Shown here: positions 17,016 to 25,706 of the stretch, piece by piece
Layout: each line of letters opens with the position of its first letter
Position numbering within the stretch: the first letter of the stretch is position 1
NCBI GenBank assembly: GCA_013178165.1
Contig: JABLXG010000020.1
Span: 1 to 63,169, forward strand
DNA length: 63,169 nucleotides
Direction of reading: 5' to 3'
Source: Anaerolineae bacterium
GTDB taxonomy: Bacteria > Chloroflexota > Anaerolineae > Aggregatilineales > Ch27
Translations under genes and position numbers: made by a program
The notes under the pieces: model-generated
Databases searched by the model: none
Told to the model about the DNA's origin: nothing
What the model saw: the letters and a program-made list of their open reading frames with translations, nothing else

Positions 17016-19172
17016 TCAGATCAGCGCGTCCAGCACCTGTTTCAGATGCTCAATGGCCATCTCCGTCAGATCCAGCAATTCGTGAGCGATGTTGATCGCC
17101 GGGGCGCGGCGGCTTTCCCGCAGGAAGGTGTTACCGGCCTTGGTGCGGCCTTTGGCCACGCGGATCAGGGCGCGGGCCTGGGCCAGTTCAAGCCGCGTGG
17201 GGAAGGTCTCATCCCCGCGTTCGACGGCAAAATCCATGTAAGCGGCGCGAACCGTCTCGATCAGTTCTTCCAGCAGGAGGCGGTCGCTGACCCCCTTGAG
17301 CGAACTCATGGCCAGCCTCAGGTCAGCCAGCAACTCGCCGCCATCCAGCGCCACGTCGCCATCCAGCCGCAGCTTTTCCAGGTCGATCAGCTTGAAGTCC
17401 AGCGCCCGGCTGTCATTGCCACGCTCGCGGGCGGGCAGGCGGCGAACCATGATGTTGCGCGAATGCAGGTCGCCGTGCATGTAGGCGACCGGGAAGCCCT
17501 CCAGCCTGAGCTGGTGACGCACCAGGCTGCCCATCTGATCCAGCAGGCTGTGCTTGAGTTGAGCGGCGTGTTCCAGCTTGCGCTGGTCAAGCAGGCCGTT
17601 ATCCTGAATGTAGGTGAAGACGCGCCCGATGTGCTCCTGCATCGGCAGCAGGTACAACTCCCATAGCAGGCCGTACGGGGCAGGGCTGGTCTTACGGCGC
17701 TGGCCGGTGTGCATCCCGAGCAGGAACGGCCCCAGTTCGGCGCTGATCTCCGGGCGGGCTTGGGGCACGTCCTTCAGCATCTCAATCAGGGTGCGGTAGC
17801 CATTGAGGTCCTGCAGGATCAGGAAGGATCGCCCCTGCTCATCCTCATAGCTGGGCTGGGGCACCATGGCGAAGCAGGAGCGGATACTGGCGGGCAGACG
17901 GTCGTAGTTGGCCCGCTCCTCCTCGATCTCGGCCTTTGGCCCGTACTTGACGACCAACATGCTGGCGTAAGGGATGCTCACCGCGCCCGATCCATCGGGG
18001 ATCATCGGGTTGGAGATATATGGCTTGATCCGCACGATCTCGGTATCAGACATGCCCAGCCGCAGGCGCTCCGGCTCGCCTTCCAGATCGACACGCAACC
18101 AGCGGCGCAGGGCCTCGCGGATGCTCTCGCGATCGGGCTGGGCGACCTGCTCCAGTTCAAGCTCGACCAGCTTGTGATGGACATAGCTCATCCCCCACTG
18201 GATCAGCGGCGCGCCCAGGTAGGCACGCACGGCGACCAGCGTGCGGGCCAGAATCATCAGGTAATCGTAAGGCGTCGGGAAAAGCGCGTGCAGCGTATTG
18301 GCGGCATTGCGCCCATGGAAGACACCCCACCATAGCTCCATCGCCCTGCGCAGCGTCTCCTGCGCGATGGGAAAGTCGCTCGCCAGCGGCATCAGATTCT
18401 CGATCACGTAACAGGTGCTGAGGATGGCTTCGCGCAGGACCTCGCGGTGGGTGGCGAAGTCCCCGGCGGTCAGGTTCTGCTGGCGCAGGTATTCGGCCAC
18501 CCACAGCATATCCTGATCCAGCCCCCAGATGCCGCCTGTGCGCTCCGCCACACGCAACAGCTTTTCCAGGCTCTGTTTCTGCGCATGGCGCAGGCCGCCG
18601 GCCAGCTTGTGGCGCAGGCGCAGGGCCAGCGCCAGGTCCTTATCCAGCGGCGTACCGGCGATTACCCGCCCGGCCAGCTGGCGTAACTGCTCGCGGTCCA
18701 CCAGGCCGTTGAGCAGCCCCCGCTCATCGGCCAGCTCCAGCACCTTGAGCGACCAGAGGGTGTCAAAATCGCTGCCGCGCCCCTCGATCACAAAGTGATC
18801 GCTGCCAATAGTGCGCTGGTGGAGGAGCTGCTCCAACCGCGGCAGGATACAGCGTTCCGGCGCGTTAAGCAGTAGCAGGGCTTCCAGCCGCGTCATTTCC
18901 ACCGCGTCCACCCGGCGGTGAGTCTCGCTGGGGAAGGGCGTATCAAACCAGCGCAGGGTTTCCTGCAACTCCTCATAGGAGGCGTCAAAACCGTAGGCCA
19001 GCAGGCCAGCGACGTAATGCTGGGTCACCCGCACCGCGTCCGGGGCGACTTCGCCGCGCTGATCGAGCGGGGCGCTGCGCACCATCTCCGGGTACAGGCG
19101 CGGCGCGCGCATCAGGTCCAGCGCCAGATCGCCGACCGTCTGTTCAAGATCAGGAAGCAGGGATTGAGGCAT
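17016..19172 (-). CDS. Large protein with C-terminal APH/choline-kinase-like phosphotransferase domain
   Basis: A 718-residue cytoplasmic protein. I start at the ATG at 19172 (MPQSLLPDLEQ), because the 95 residues upstream in the open frame are Arg/Pro-rich and run through an intergenic repeat. Residues ~1-420 are an all-helical domain I do not recognise. Residues ~420-700 resemble aminoglycoside/choline-kinase-like phosphotransferases: IPYASMLVVKYG, YMHGDLHSRNIMVRR (Brenner-type HGDxHxxN catalytic loop) and FKLIDLEKLRLDG (metal-binding Asp). Catalytic residues look intact. Small-molecule or protein kinase activity is likely; the substrate is unknown. The helical fusion is unusual for the superfamily. 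Confidence 0.75.
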   Translation of the reverse strand: MPQSLLPDLEQTVGDLALDLMRAPRLYPEMVRSAPLDQRGEVAPDAVRVTQHYVAGLLAYGFDASYEELQETLRWFDTPFPSETHRRVDAVEMTRLEALLLLNAPERCILPRLEQLLHQRTIGSDHFVIEGRGSDFDTLWSLKVLELADERGLLNGLVDREQLRQLAGRVIAGTPLDKDLALALRLRHKLAGGLRHAQKQSLEKLLRVAERTGGIWGLDQDMLWVAEYLRQQNLTAGDFATHREVLREAILSTCYVIENLMPLASDFPIAQETLRRAMELWWGVFHGRNAANTLHALFPTPYDYLMILARTLVAVRAYLGAPLIQWGMSYVHHKLVELELEQVAQPDRESIREALRRWLRVDLEGEPERLRLGMSDTEIVRIKPYISNPMIPDGSGAVSIPYASMLVVKYGPKAEIEEERANYDRLPASIRSCFAMVPQPSYEDEQGRSFLILQDLNGYRTLIEMLKDVPQARPEISAELGPFLLGMHTGQRRKTSPAPYGLLWELYLLPMQEHIGRVFTYIQDNGLLDQRKLEHAAQLKHSLLDQMGSLVRHQLRLEGFPVAYMHGDLHSRNIMVRRLPARERGNDSRALDFKLIDLEKLRLDGDVALDGGELLADLRLAMSSLKGVSDRLLLEELIETVRAAYMDFAVERGDETFPTRLELAQARALIRVAKGRTKAGNTFLRESRRAPAINIAHELLDLTEMAIEHLKQVLDALI

Positions 19173-19282
19173 AAGCAACCATCTCCGTTGCCAGTGAAGG
19201 CTATAAGCGATGACAACGTTGCCGGATGGCCATATTACCATGCTTTCGCGAACAGAGATAGGCGGGCACCATGCAGACAACG

Positions 19283-19400
19283 AAGAGACCAGGTGGTCAG
19301 GAGGCCAGGAAACCGGGAAAGAAGTGGCAGGCAGCAAGAGGTCAGGAGGCCGGCGGCCCCCTACTGCCTTTTCCCTGTTCCCCACTCCCATTTTCCCCTG
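19283..19400. repeat. CCCGG/CCTCC-rich interspersed intergenic repeat (copy R3)
   Basis: This copy fills much of the 281-base gap between the kinase-like gene and the VIT1 gene. It contains GTCAGGAGGCCAGGAAACCG, GAGGTCAGGAGGCCGG and a tail TTTTCCCTGTTCCCCACTCC. It resembles R4 (ATTCCCCGTTCTTGC) and R5 on the opposite strand. No coding function is seen in the gap. Confidence 0.6.
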
Positions 19401-19453
19401 CGGATGAGACCTGCCTGCGATTCCGGAGCGCGGCAGGCAGCCCGCCGCCAGGA

Positions 19454-20203
19454 TCATGGCCCGCCGGGCACCCGGAGCAGCAGGCCCACCGCGTAGCCGA
19501 CCAGCGCGCTGACCGTGCCGATAGCCGCCATTTCCAGCCCGCTGCGCCCCGGACGCCCGATGGTCACCCGCGCTTTGTAGGCCCCGACCGCAAACAGCAC
19601 CAGCGCCGACAGCCCGATGGAGACGGGGATGCCAATGGCCACGGGAAATAACAGGAACGGCAGGAGCGGGATCAGCGAGCCGATGATGGCCGAGACGCCG
19701 ACGATTACGGCGGACTTCAGGGCCTGGCGGCGATCCACATGGGCCAGCCCGTGTTCCTCGGCCATCATCACCGCCACCCAGACATCCGGGTTGGCCGTGA
19801 TCGTGTCCACAATGTGGTCAAGCAGCTGGCCTTCGAAGCCTTTGAGGGTGTAAATCTCACGGATTTCGCGGCGTTCTACCGCCGGGACTTCCAGCAGGTG
19901 GCGGTACTCGCGGGTACGCTCGCTCTCGTAGAAGTCGGCCTCGGCCAGGGTAGAGGTGTAGGCCACAGCACCCATCGAGACCGATTCAGCAAAGGTCGCC
20001 GCCAGCCCGGCCACAAGCACGATGCGCGGATCGCTGGTGGCGGCGGCCACCCCCAGAATCACCCCCAGTACATTGACCAGCCCATCCTGGCCGCCCAGGA
20101 TGACATCGGATAGCCCCGAAGCGCGGCGGTGGGGATCGATGCGGGTATGGTAGGTCACCTGCTCATCATGGGTCACTCCGGACGCGGCAGATCGTACCGG
20201 CAT
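19454..20203 (-). CDS. VIT1/CCC1-family membrane protein
   Basis: A 249-residue protein. The ATG at 20203 is chosen because GAGGAGGG precedes it by 7 bases. The family pattern is clear: HRRASGLSDVILGGQDGLVNVLGVILGVAAAT, AESVSMGAVAYTSTLAEADFYESER, a cytosolic metal-binding loop (EIREIYTLKGFEGQLLDHI, MMAEEHGL) and three C-terminal helices. It probably transports Fe(II) or Mn(II). It is a second copy of the fold seen at 14790-15674 but without the ferritin-like domain. Confidence 0.88.
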   Translation of the reverse strand: MPVRSAASGVTHDEQVTYHTRIDPHRRASGLSDVILGGQDGLVNVLGVILGVAAATSDPRIVLVAGLAATFAESVSMGAVAYTSTLAEADFYESERTREYRHLLEVPAVERREIREIYTLKGFEGQLLDHIVDTITANPDVWVAVMMAEEHGLAHVDRRQALKSAVIVGVSAIIGSLIPLLPFLLFPVAIGIPVSIGLSALVLFAVGAYKARVTIGRPGRSGLEMAAIGTVSALVGYAVGLLLRVPGGP

Positions 20204-20270
20204 GGCTTCCCTCCTCACTATGGGCCACCTGGCCCCGTCAGGATAGGCCGGTTCGCCGCGGCTCAGGCGG

Positions 20271-20825
20271 TCAGATGGATGGGCGGCGGAACCAGCCGTA
20301 AGCGATCGCCAGCAGGACAGCGTTGAACAGCAGCGGCCAGACCAGAACGGTCGGCGGTGCGCCCAGCAGGACGAACTGCAGATTCGGCAGCAGCGCCGGT
20401 AACGCGCCGATCACAATCCCGGCAGCCACCGCCAGGTAGGTGTAGCGTCCCCGGCGGCGACCGGTCAGCGAGCTAATGAGCTGTGGCAACAGGCCACCAG
20501 CTGCCGCCGCCAGGAACAGCATCAGGAACAGCGGCAGCAGCCCGGCTATGTAATTGGCGGCCAGGCTGACGCCCGCGCTGGCCGCCGCAGCGATGACCAG
20601 ATCCAGCGGCGTGGCCGTGTAGAACACGTCCTGCTGGTTGCGGACACACTCCCGGCAGCGATAGCCAACCGGCGTTTGCACAGCGCAGGACACACACATG
20701 GGTCGCCCGCAGCGGTTACAGCGCAGACTGGTGGCGCGCTCAGGATGCACCGGGCAATACAGGGTGTCGCCCTCGGCGGGTGACAGGGCAAGCGAGGAGG
20801 CGTCAGGTGGTGAGGTGTCAGGCAT
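20271..20825 (-). CDS. Zinc-binding (B-box-like) membrane protein
   Basis: A 184-residue protein. I start at the ATG at 20825; the in-frame upstream extension overlaps the NAD kinase gene and is a shadow. Residues 23-58 hold a zinc-binding cluster: YCPVHPERATSLRCNRCGRPMC, then CAVQTPVGYRCREC, similar to the B-box zinc finger plus C4 seen in bacterial rhomboid/DUF proteins. Three to four membrane helices follow (LDLVIAAAASAGVSLAANYIAGLLPLFLMLFLAAAAGG). It starts 38 bases after the NAD kinase stop and is likely cotranscribed. Function unknown. Confidence 0.78.
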   Translation of the reverse strand: MPDTSPPDASSLALSPAEGDTLYCPVHPERATSLRCNRCGRPMCVSCAVQTPVGYRCRECVRNQQDVFYTATPLDLVIAAAASAGVSLAANYIAGLLPLFLMLFLAAAAGGLLPQLISSLTGRRRGRYTYLAVAAGIVIGALPALLPNLQFVLLGAPPTVLVWPLLFNAVLLAIAYGWFRRPSI

Positions 20826-20862
20826 GTTCCGGTTCTCGCTGATGGCTGTTGGCTCCGCTGAT

Positions 20863-21762
20863 CTAGTTCTCGTCGTTTTCCATAAACCCGGTATGGCGCG
20901 GGCGCTGGCGGGAAGGATGGCGCGGCTCCAGCCGGTCGAGCAGCGAACGGTAGAAATAGTTGCGCCCCCGCAGGCGAACGAAGCGGCTGACGTGCGCACT
21001 GGCCTGAACGGTGACCCGATCGCCGACCTGCAGCGTCGTCGCCAACACGCCATCGGCGGACACAATGACCCCCGTCCGATTCTCCGGCGCGACAAACACA
21101 TCGATCACCGCGCCTTCGGAAACCACAATCGGGCGGTCCATCGTCAGGTGCGGGGCTACCGGCACGATCAGGATGTTGCGCAGCTCCGGCGGCAAGATCG
21201 GCCCGCCGACGGCCAGCGCATAAGCCGTCGAGCCGGTGGCGGTGGCGATGATCAGGGCGTCGGCGGCGTATGTGGTCGTCCAGCCGCGGTCAATGTACGT
21301 CTCCAGCCAGACGGTAGTTGCCAGTTCGCCACGCCCGATCACGACGTCGTTGAGGGCGTCACCCGCGCACAGGCACTGATCGCCGCGCCGGGCTTCGTAG
21401 CCGACCATCATGCGCTCTTCGATCCAGTAGCGCCCGGCCAGCACCGCGTCGAGGGCCTGCGGCCAGCGGTTGGGGCTGCGCACCTCCGTCAGGAAACCCA
21501 GGCGACCAACGTTGACGCCCAACACAGGCACGCTGTGGGGGGCGCAGAGCCGCGCCGCCCGCAGCATCGCGCCGTCGCCACCGATGGCAACGACCAGATC
21601 GGTCTCCGGCGCCAGGTCGTGGATCTGCTCGGCGGCCTCGCCGGTGCGCACCCAGCAGTTCAGGCCACGCTCCCGCAAACCGGCGGCGATCTCCTCCGCC
21701 AGCGGGAAGGTCGCCGGACGGAAGGGATGGGCCAGGACGCCAACCGTCTGCAGACTGTGCAT
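20863..21762 (-). CDS. nadK: NAD kinase
   Basis: A 299-residue cytoplasmic enzyme phosphorylating NAD+ to NADP+. Conserved motifs: VVAIGGDGAMLRAAR (GGDG nucleotide/Asp catalytic motif), VLGVNVGRLGFLTEV, the GDALNDVVIGRG region (NE/D site) and TATGSTAYALAVGGPILPPE (the conserved TPTGSTAYxxSAGG region). Length is normal. It is followed closely by the zinc-finger membrane gene. Confidence 0.95.
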   Translation of the reverse strand: MHSLQTVGVLAHPFRPATFPLAEEIAAGLRERGLNCWVRTGEAAEQIHDLAPETDLVVAIGGDGAMLRAARLCAPHSVPVLGVNVGRLGFLTEVRSPNRWPQALDAVLAGRYWIEERMMVGYEARRGDQCLCAGDALNDVVIGRGELATTVWLETYIDRGWTTTYAADALIIATATGSTAYALAVGGPILPPELRNILIVPVAPHLTMDRPIVVSEGAVIDVFVAPENRTGVIVSADGVLATTLQVGDRVTVQASAHVSRFVRLRGRNYFYRSLLDRLEPRHPSRQRPRHTGFMENDEN

Positions 21763-21851
21763 AGGGTCATCCCTCTCCTCGCTGGCGGCAGAAGTAGCGC
21801 TTCTGCCGCCGATTATAGCCGCGGGCCGGGAGCATCACCATCGCCGGCCAC

Positions 21852-23201
21852 TCACCATCCTGGCAGGCTGGGCAGGATGAAGCGCCACAGCGCCAGCACA
21901 GCCAGCCCAGCTAACCCCCACATCACCGCCGCCGGCAGCCAGCGCAACATTCCCGCCCAGCGGTCGGGTAACAGGGACGCCCAGCCCGCCCAGCCCCCGG
22001 CAAAGGCCAGTGCCAGCGCGCTCAGGGCCGGGTACAGGTAGCGCCCCTGGAATTGTACAAAGGTGAGGTTGTAGTAGATGAACTGGGCGATCCCCAGCGC
22101 CAGGAGCGCCGCAAGCAAAGCCAGCACGTCGCGGGCGGTGGGGGTGAGGGCATCCCACCGTTGCGCCCGGATCGCCAGCGGGATCAGCCCGGCGGCGCTG
22201 AGCACGGTGAACACCAGCAACGCGGTATAGACCCAGCCCGGCATAGGCACGCCCATCCAGCCGAACTGGCCCCAGAAGCTCTGGAAGGTCACGCGGACGC
22301 CTTCCGCCAGCCATCCCCCCAGGCCTCTGGCGGCGATCCAGTCGACGGTACGCGGCTGGCCGACAACAACGGCGTCATGTCTCCCCAGGCCCATGACATC
22401 CGGCCAGCCGTACAGAGCCAGGTTGCGCCCCCACCACAGCCCGCCGAGCAGCAGGACGGGCAACAGGAATAGCGCCCAGGCTGCCAGCAACCCGGCCAGA
22501 CGGCGGTCAGCTTCCCCCCGCCAGCGCAGGTAGATGGCCAGCGCGGCCAGCGGCCCCAGCAGCAGGGTTGAGGCTTTGGTCAGGAAGCCCAACCCCACCA
22601 TACCGCCCAGCAGGAGCGCGCCGCGCCGCCCAGGGAGCCGCCCGGTTGCCTGTAGCACGGCCAGCAGCGTCCCCGCGCCAACGATCAGCCCGGCCAGGCC
22701 ATCGTTGTTCACCCCGGCCAGAATCGCCACATGCTGCGGCAAAAAGGCGGCAAAAGCCATCGCGCCAAGCCGGATGGGCGGCTCCGCCCCGGCGGCCCGC
22801 GCCACGCCGTAGACGCACAGCACCACGCCCGCCCCGATGAGCGCCGAGAACAGCCGCAACGCCGCCAGACTCCCACCGGTCAGGCGGTAAACCGGCGCAG
22901 CCAGCAGGTAATACAGCGGCGGCTGGTGATCTTCGTACTGGACGCTATCCAGCTGCTCCAGATGCTGCGGGGCGAAGCCGCTACCGGTGAGCGTCGCCAG
23001 GTAACTGGCATCCCAGTCTTCGGCGGTCAGGGCCGGGCAGCAGCCTTCCGCCGCCACCTGGCGGATATAGTTGTAATGGGCCGGTTCATCGGGAACCTGC
23101 CAGGCGGGGGTCAGCAGGGCGTAGAGCGCGGCCAGGACAGCATAGGCCAGCAATATCACGGCAGCAGCGGCGCGCTCAACAGTTACAGCGGAAAAGCGCA
23201 T
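21852..23201 (-). CDS. DUF2142/GT-C-like integral membrane protein
   Basis: A 449-residue protein with about 10-11 membrane helices. After the first helix it has PAWQVPDEPAHYNYIRQVAAEG, the acidic first-loop motif typical of GT-C glycosyltransferase-fold proteins and DUF2142 membrane proteins, followed by YEDHQPPLYYLLAAPVY. Such proteins often transfer sugars from polyprenyl-phosphate donors outside the membrane, but acceptor and donor are unknown. Monocistronic. Confidence 0.78.
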   Translation of the reverse strand: MRFSAVTVERAAAAVILLAYAVLAALYALLTPAWQVPDEPAHYNYIRQVAAEGCCPALTAEDWDASYLATLTGSGFAPQHLEQLDSVQYEDHQPPLYYLLAAPVYRLTGGSLAALRLFSALIGAGVVLCVYGVARAAGAEPPIRLGAMAFAAFLPQHVAILAGVNNDGLAGLIVGAGTLLAVLQATGRLPGRRGALLLGGMVGLGFLTKASTLLLGPLAALAIYLRWRGEADRRLAGLLAAWALFLLPVLLLGGLWWGRNLALYGWPDVMGLGRHDAVVVGQPRTVDWIAARGLGGWLAEGVRVTFQSFWGQFGWMGVPMPGWVYTALLVFTVLSAAGLIPLAIRAQRWDALTPTARDVLALLAALLALGIAQFIYYNLTFVQFQGRYLYPALSALALAFAGGWAGWASLLPDRWAGMLRWLPAAVMWGLAGLAVLALWRFILPSLPGW

Positions 23202-23261
23202 ACGGGCATCCTGTCATCGGCAACCGGCGCACGCGCATTATACCCCGCCCCCGCTGGATCT

Positions 23262-23312
23262 GGCCGGGCGGCCAGGGAGAGTGGGAGACCTGCCCACTGC
23301 CTATTCCCCGTT
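23262..23312. repeat. CCCGG/CCTCC-rich interspersed intergenic repeat (copy R4)
   Basis: GCCGGGCGGCCAGGGAGAG then GGGAGACCTGCCCACTGCC and ATTCCCCGTTCTTGC. It lies in the 273-base divergent gap between the DUF2142-like gene and the peptide-binding-protein gene. A GC-rich imperfect hairpin (about 23370-23400) follows. Confidence 0.5.
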
Positions 23313-23474
23313 CTTGCATGCAGCGTCATCTGATGGCTGACAGCCATGGCCTGCAGTTTCGTTGTCAGGCGGCGCGGAGTCAGGTAGACTCCCCGCCGGA
23401 CTGATGGGGGGCGGGCATCCGCACAGGCCCGCCCCTCCTGTCTGTAGCCGGATTGTACTGAGGACAGCGGACTG

Positions 23475-25121
23475 ATGCCCGGAACCCTGACCCGTGTTGC
23501 CCGTACCCTGATCGCGCTCGCTGCGCTGGCCGGTCTGCTTGCCCCGGCAGACGTTGGGGCGCAGGAGAGGGCGATTTTACGCGTCGCCGCCCGACCTATC
23601 ACCGGCGCGACGGCGGGAATCCCCTTGCCAGACCCGCAGGCGCTGCCCGCCGGTCCTTCCGCCGCCCGCGATCTGGTGGAGAATCTGTTCGTCGGCCTGT
23701 TCCGCTACGATGCGGCAACCCGCCAGGCGGCGCCCGTCCTGGCCCGCAACTGGTCGGTCAGCGCCGACGGCCTGACCTGGACCTTCAGCCTGCGGGAGGA
23801 CATCCCCTGGGTGAGCTTCAACGCGCCGGAGGGGGCGATCCAGGCCCTGCGGCCGGTAGTCGCCGACGATGTCGTTGCCGCGCTGCGCCGCGCCTGCCAC
23901 CCCCTCAAGCCCAAACCGGCCAGCACAGCCATCTTCATCATTCGCGGTTGCTATGCCGCCCTGCAGGCTAACCCGTTGCTCACCACCGATGAGCAGATCG
24001 CCGCCCTGATCGGCGCGGAAGCGCCCGACCCGACCACACTGGTGTTGCACCTGACCTTCCCGGCGGCGTACCTGCCCGGCCTGCTGGCCGCACCGGAGTT
24101 CCGCCCCATCCCCCGCGAATTTGCCGCTTTTACCGCCGCCTGGCCGATGCAGGCCAGCAATGGCCCCTATGTCCTGACCGGCTGGACAGCCGGAGAGCGC
24201 CTGATCCTGGAGCGCAATCCCTTCTGGCCGGACCCCCTGCCGGGCAACATCGACCGGGTGGAGATCACCTACGGCGACGATCCGGGCGAGGTCTTTGCTG
24301 CTGGCGAGGCCGACTTCGTCCGGCTGGGGGCGGAAACCGCGCCCGGCGCGTCCGCGCTGCGGGGCGACCGGGTGACCGTGCTGGGCTTTTCCACCGAGCG
24401 GACTTTTGTTAATGCGGCGGGTGTCCGCCAGGCGCTATCGTGGAGCATCGACCGCGCCGCGCTGGTCGCCGACGATTCTGGCCACCTAGCGGTGACAACA
24501 TTCACCCATCCGGGCAGCATCGCCGGGCCGGAGGAAGCGGCGGCTGTCGGCTACGCGCCGGAGGCGGCCCGCGCGGCGCTGGCGGCAGCCGGTTATCCCG
24601 GCTGCAACCATGTGCCGGAAGTGCTCAAGCTGGGCGTGCCGCCCGGCCAGGAGCCGCTGGCGGCGCAGATCATCGGTATGTGGTCGAGCGTGCTGGGCTG
24701 CCAGCCGGGCCTGTTCGAGGTGGTGCGGGTGCGCGCGGCCACGCTGCGCAACATTGGCCGTGACCTGATCGATGAAGAAGCCAGCGACCGGATTCACCTG
24801 TGGCTGACCGACTATACGCCTGAGCATCTGGATGCACACGGTGGCGCGGCGGATGCCTTCCATTGCACCTTCGGTTACTTCCACAGCGGCCTGCCGTGCG
24901 GCGCGGTGGACGCGCTGATCGACTGGGCGGCGACCAGCGTCATCGATCCTGCTGAGCGCGCCGATGTCTACACCCGGATTGAGGCCCGATTGTTTGGCCC
25001 AGCAGGGACGATCCCGGTGGTTCCGCTGTATGCCAACGCGGAATACATGGGTGTGGCTGCCGGGCTGACCGGTGTGGGCGATTATGGTCCGGCCTGGTGG
25101 GGCGCGTGGATCAAGTCCTGA
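23475..25121 (+). CDS. Oligopeptide-type ABC transporter substrate-binding protein (family 5)
   Basis: A 548-residue secreted protein with a signal peptide (TLIALAALAGLLAPADVGAQ). Family-5 features: ENLFVGLFRYDAATRQAAPVLARNWSVSADGLTWTFSLREDIPW (the canonical SDGLTWTFxLR motif), VVAALRRACHP, and SNGPYVLTGWTAGERLILERNPFW. It would bind peptides, nickel or glycans outside the cell. No permease or ATPase genes adjoin it, so it is an orphan binding protein that must use a transporter encoded elsewhere or act as a sensor. Confidence 0.88.
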   Translation: MPGTLTRVARTLIALAALAGLLAPADVGAQERAILRVAARPITGATAGIPLPDPQALPAGPSAARDLVENLFVGLFRYDAATRQAAPVLARNWSVSADGLTWTFSLREDIPWVSFNAPEGAIQALRPVVADDVVAALRRACHPLKPKPASTAIFIIRGCYAALQANPLLTTDEQIAALIGAEAPDPTTLVLHLTFPAAYLPGLLAAPEFRPIPREFAAFTAAWPMQASNGPYVLTGWTAGERLILERNPFWPDPLPGNIDRVEITYGDDPGEVFAAGEADFVRLGAETAPGASALRGDRVTVLGFSTERTFVNAAGVRQALSWSIDRAALVADDSGHLAVTTFTHPGSIAGPEEAAAVGYAPEAARAALAAAGYPGCNHVPEVLKLGVPPGQEPLAAQIIGMWSSVLGCQPGLFEVVRVRAATLRNIGRDLIDEEASDRIHLWLTDYTPEHLDAHGGAADAFHCTFGYFHSGLPCGAVDALIDWAATSVIDPAERADVYTRIEARLFGPAGTIPVVPLYANAEYMGVAAGLTGVGDYGPAWWGAWIKS

Positions 25122-25191
25122 TGCAACTACCGCCCTGGCTCTGCGTACAGGGGATCAGAGTCTTGCCACCTGAGGCGAAAGGAGCCAAACC

Positions 25192-25578
25192 ATGCGCGGA
25201 TTCATCCTGCGCCTGATCATCAACGGGATTGCCATCGCGGTTGTCGCCGCGTTATTGCCGGGCATCACAGTGGTCAACGACGATCTGGGCACACTGGCGG
25301 TGCTGGCGCTGATCATCGCCCTGGTCAACGCGCTGGTGAAGCCGGTGATCATATTCCTCGGCTGCCCGTTCATCATCCTGTCGCTGGGCCTGCTGATCCC
25401 GATCATCAACGGCTTGCTGTTGTTACTCACTGCTGCCCTGTCTGGGGGCCGCCTGATCGTGGATGGCCTGGGCTGGGCCATTCTGGGTGGCCTGATTATG
25501 GGCATTGTCAGCATGGTGCTGGAAGGCGCCCTGGGTGTGAAAGAGGACAGGCGTGAGGAGCAGCGGCAGCGTCGCTAG
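25192..25578 (+). CDS. Phage-holin-4-superfamily (PF04020-like) membrane protein
   Basis: A 128-residue protein with four membrane helices. The characteristic sequence is LALIIALVNALVKPVIIFLGCPFIILSLGLLIPIINGLLLLL. The start follows AAAGGAG. Despite the family name it is a common chromosomal membrane protein (YvlD-like) and not evidence of a prophage. Function unknown. It is followed by a bidirectional terminator. Confidence 0.85.
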   Translation: MRGFILRLIINGIAIAVVAALLPGITVVNDDLGTLAVLALIIALVNALVKPVIIFLGCPFIILSLGLLIPIINGLLLLLTAALSGGRLIVDGLGWAILGGLIMGIVSMVLEGALGVKEDRREEQRQRR

Positions 25579-25627
25579 GCCGCTGCTGACTCCCGCCCTG
25601 GACGAATCGCTGAAGCGCAGGTTTGAC

Positions 25628-25667
25628 CACAAGAACGCCGGGGGTGGCGACCTCCGGCGTTCTTGTG
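25628..25667. terminator. Bidirectional terminator
   Basis: A perfect 14-bp stem CACAAGAACGCCGG/CCGGCGTTCTTGTG around a 12-base loop, with further outer complementarity TTGACCAC/GTGGTCAA (25623-25630 and 25671-25678). It lies between convergent holin-like and Fe-S protein genes. Confidence 0.75.
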
Positions 25668-25706
25668 CCTGTGGTCAAGCGGCCATCGCCGCGGGCCAGG
25701 GTGCGT

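Noticed and set aside
19283-19400. CRISPR array
   Set aside because: Repeat units are short, unevenly spaced and variable, with no spacer pattern and no cas genes in the window.
20698-22041. A plus-strand 447-codon frame opposite NAD kinase
   Set aside because: The minus strand carries an unmistakable NAD kinase and zinc-finger gene; the plus frame has shadow composition and no motif.
25192-25578. Holin as part of a prophage with terminase and portal
   Set aside because: This family is a common chromosomal membrane protein, 10 kb from the packaging genes, with no endolysin or other lysis genes beside it.
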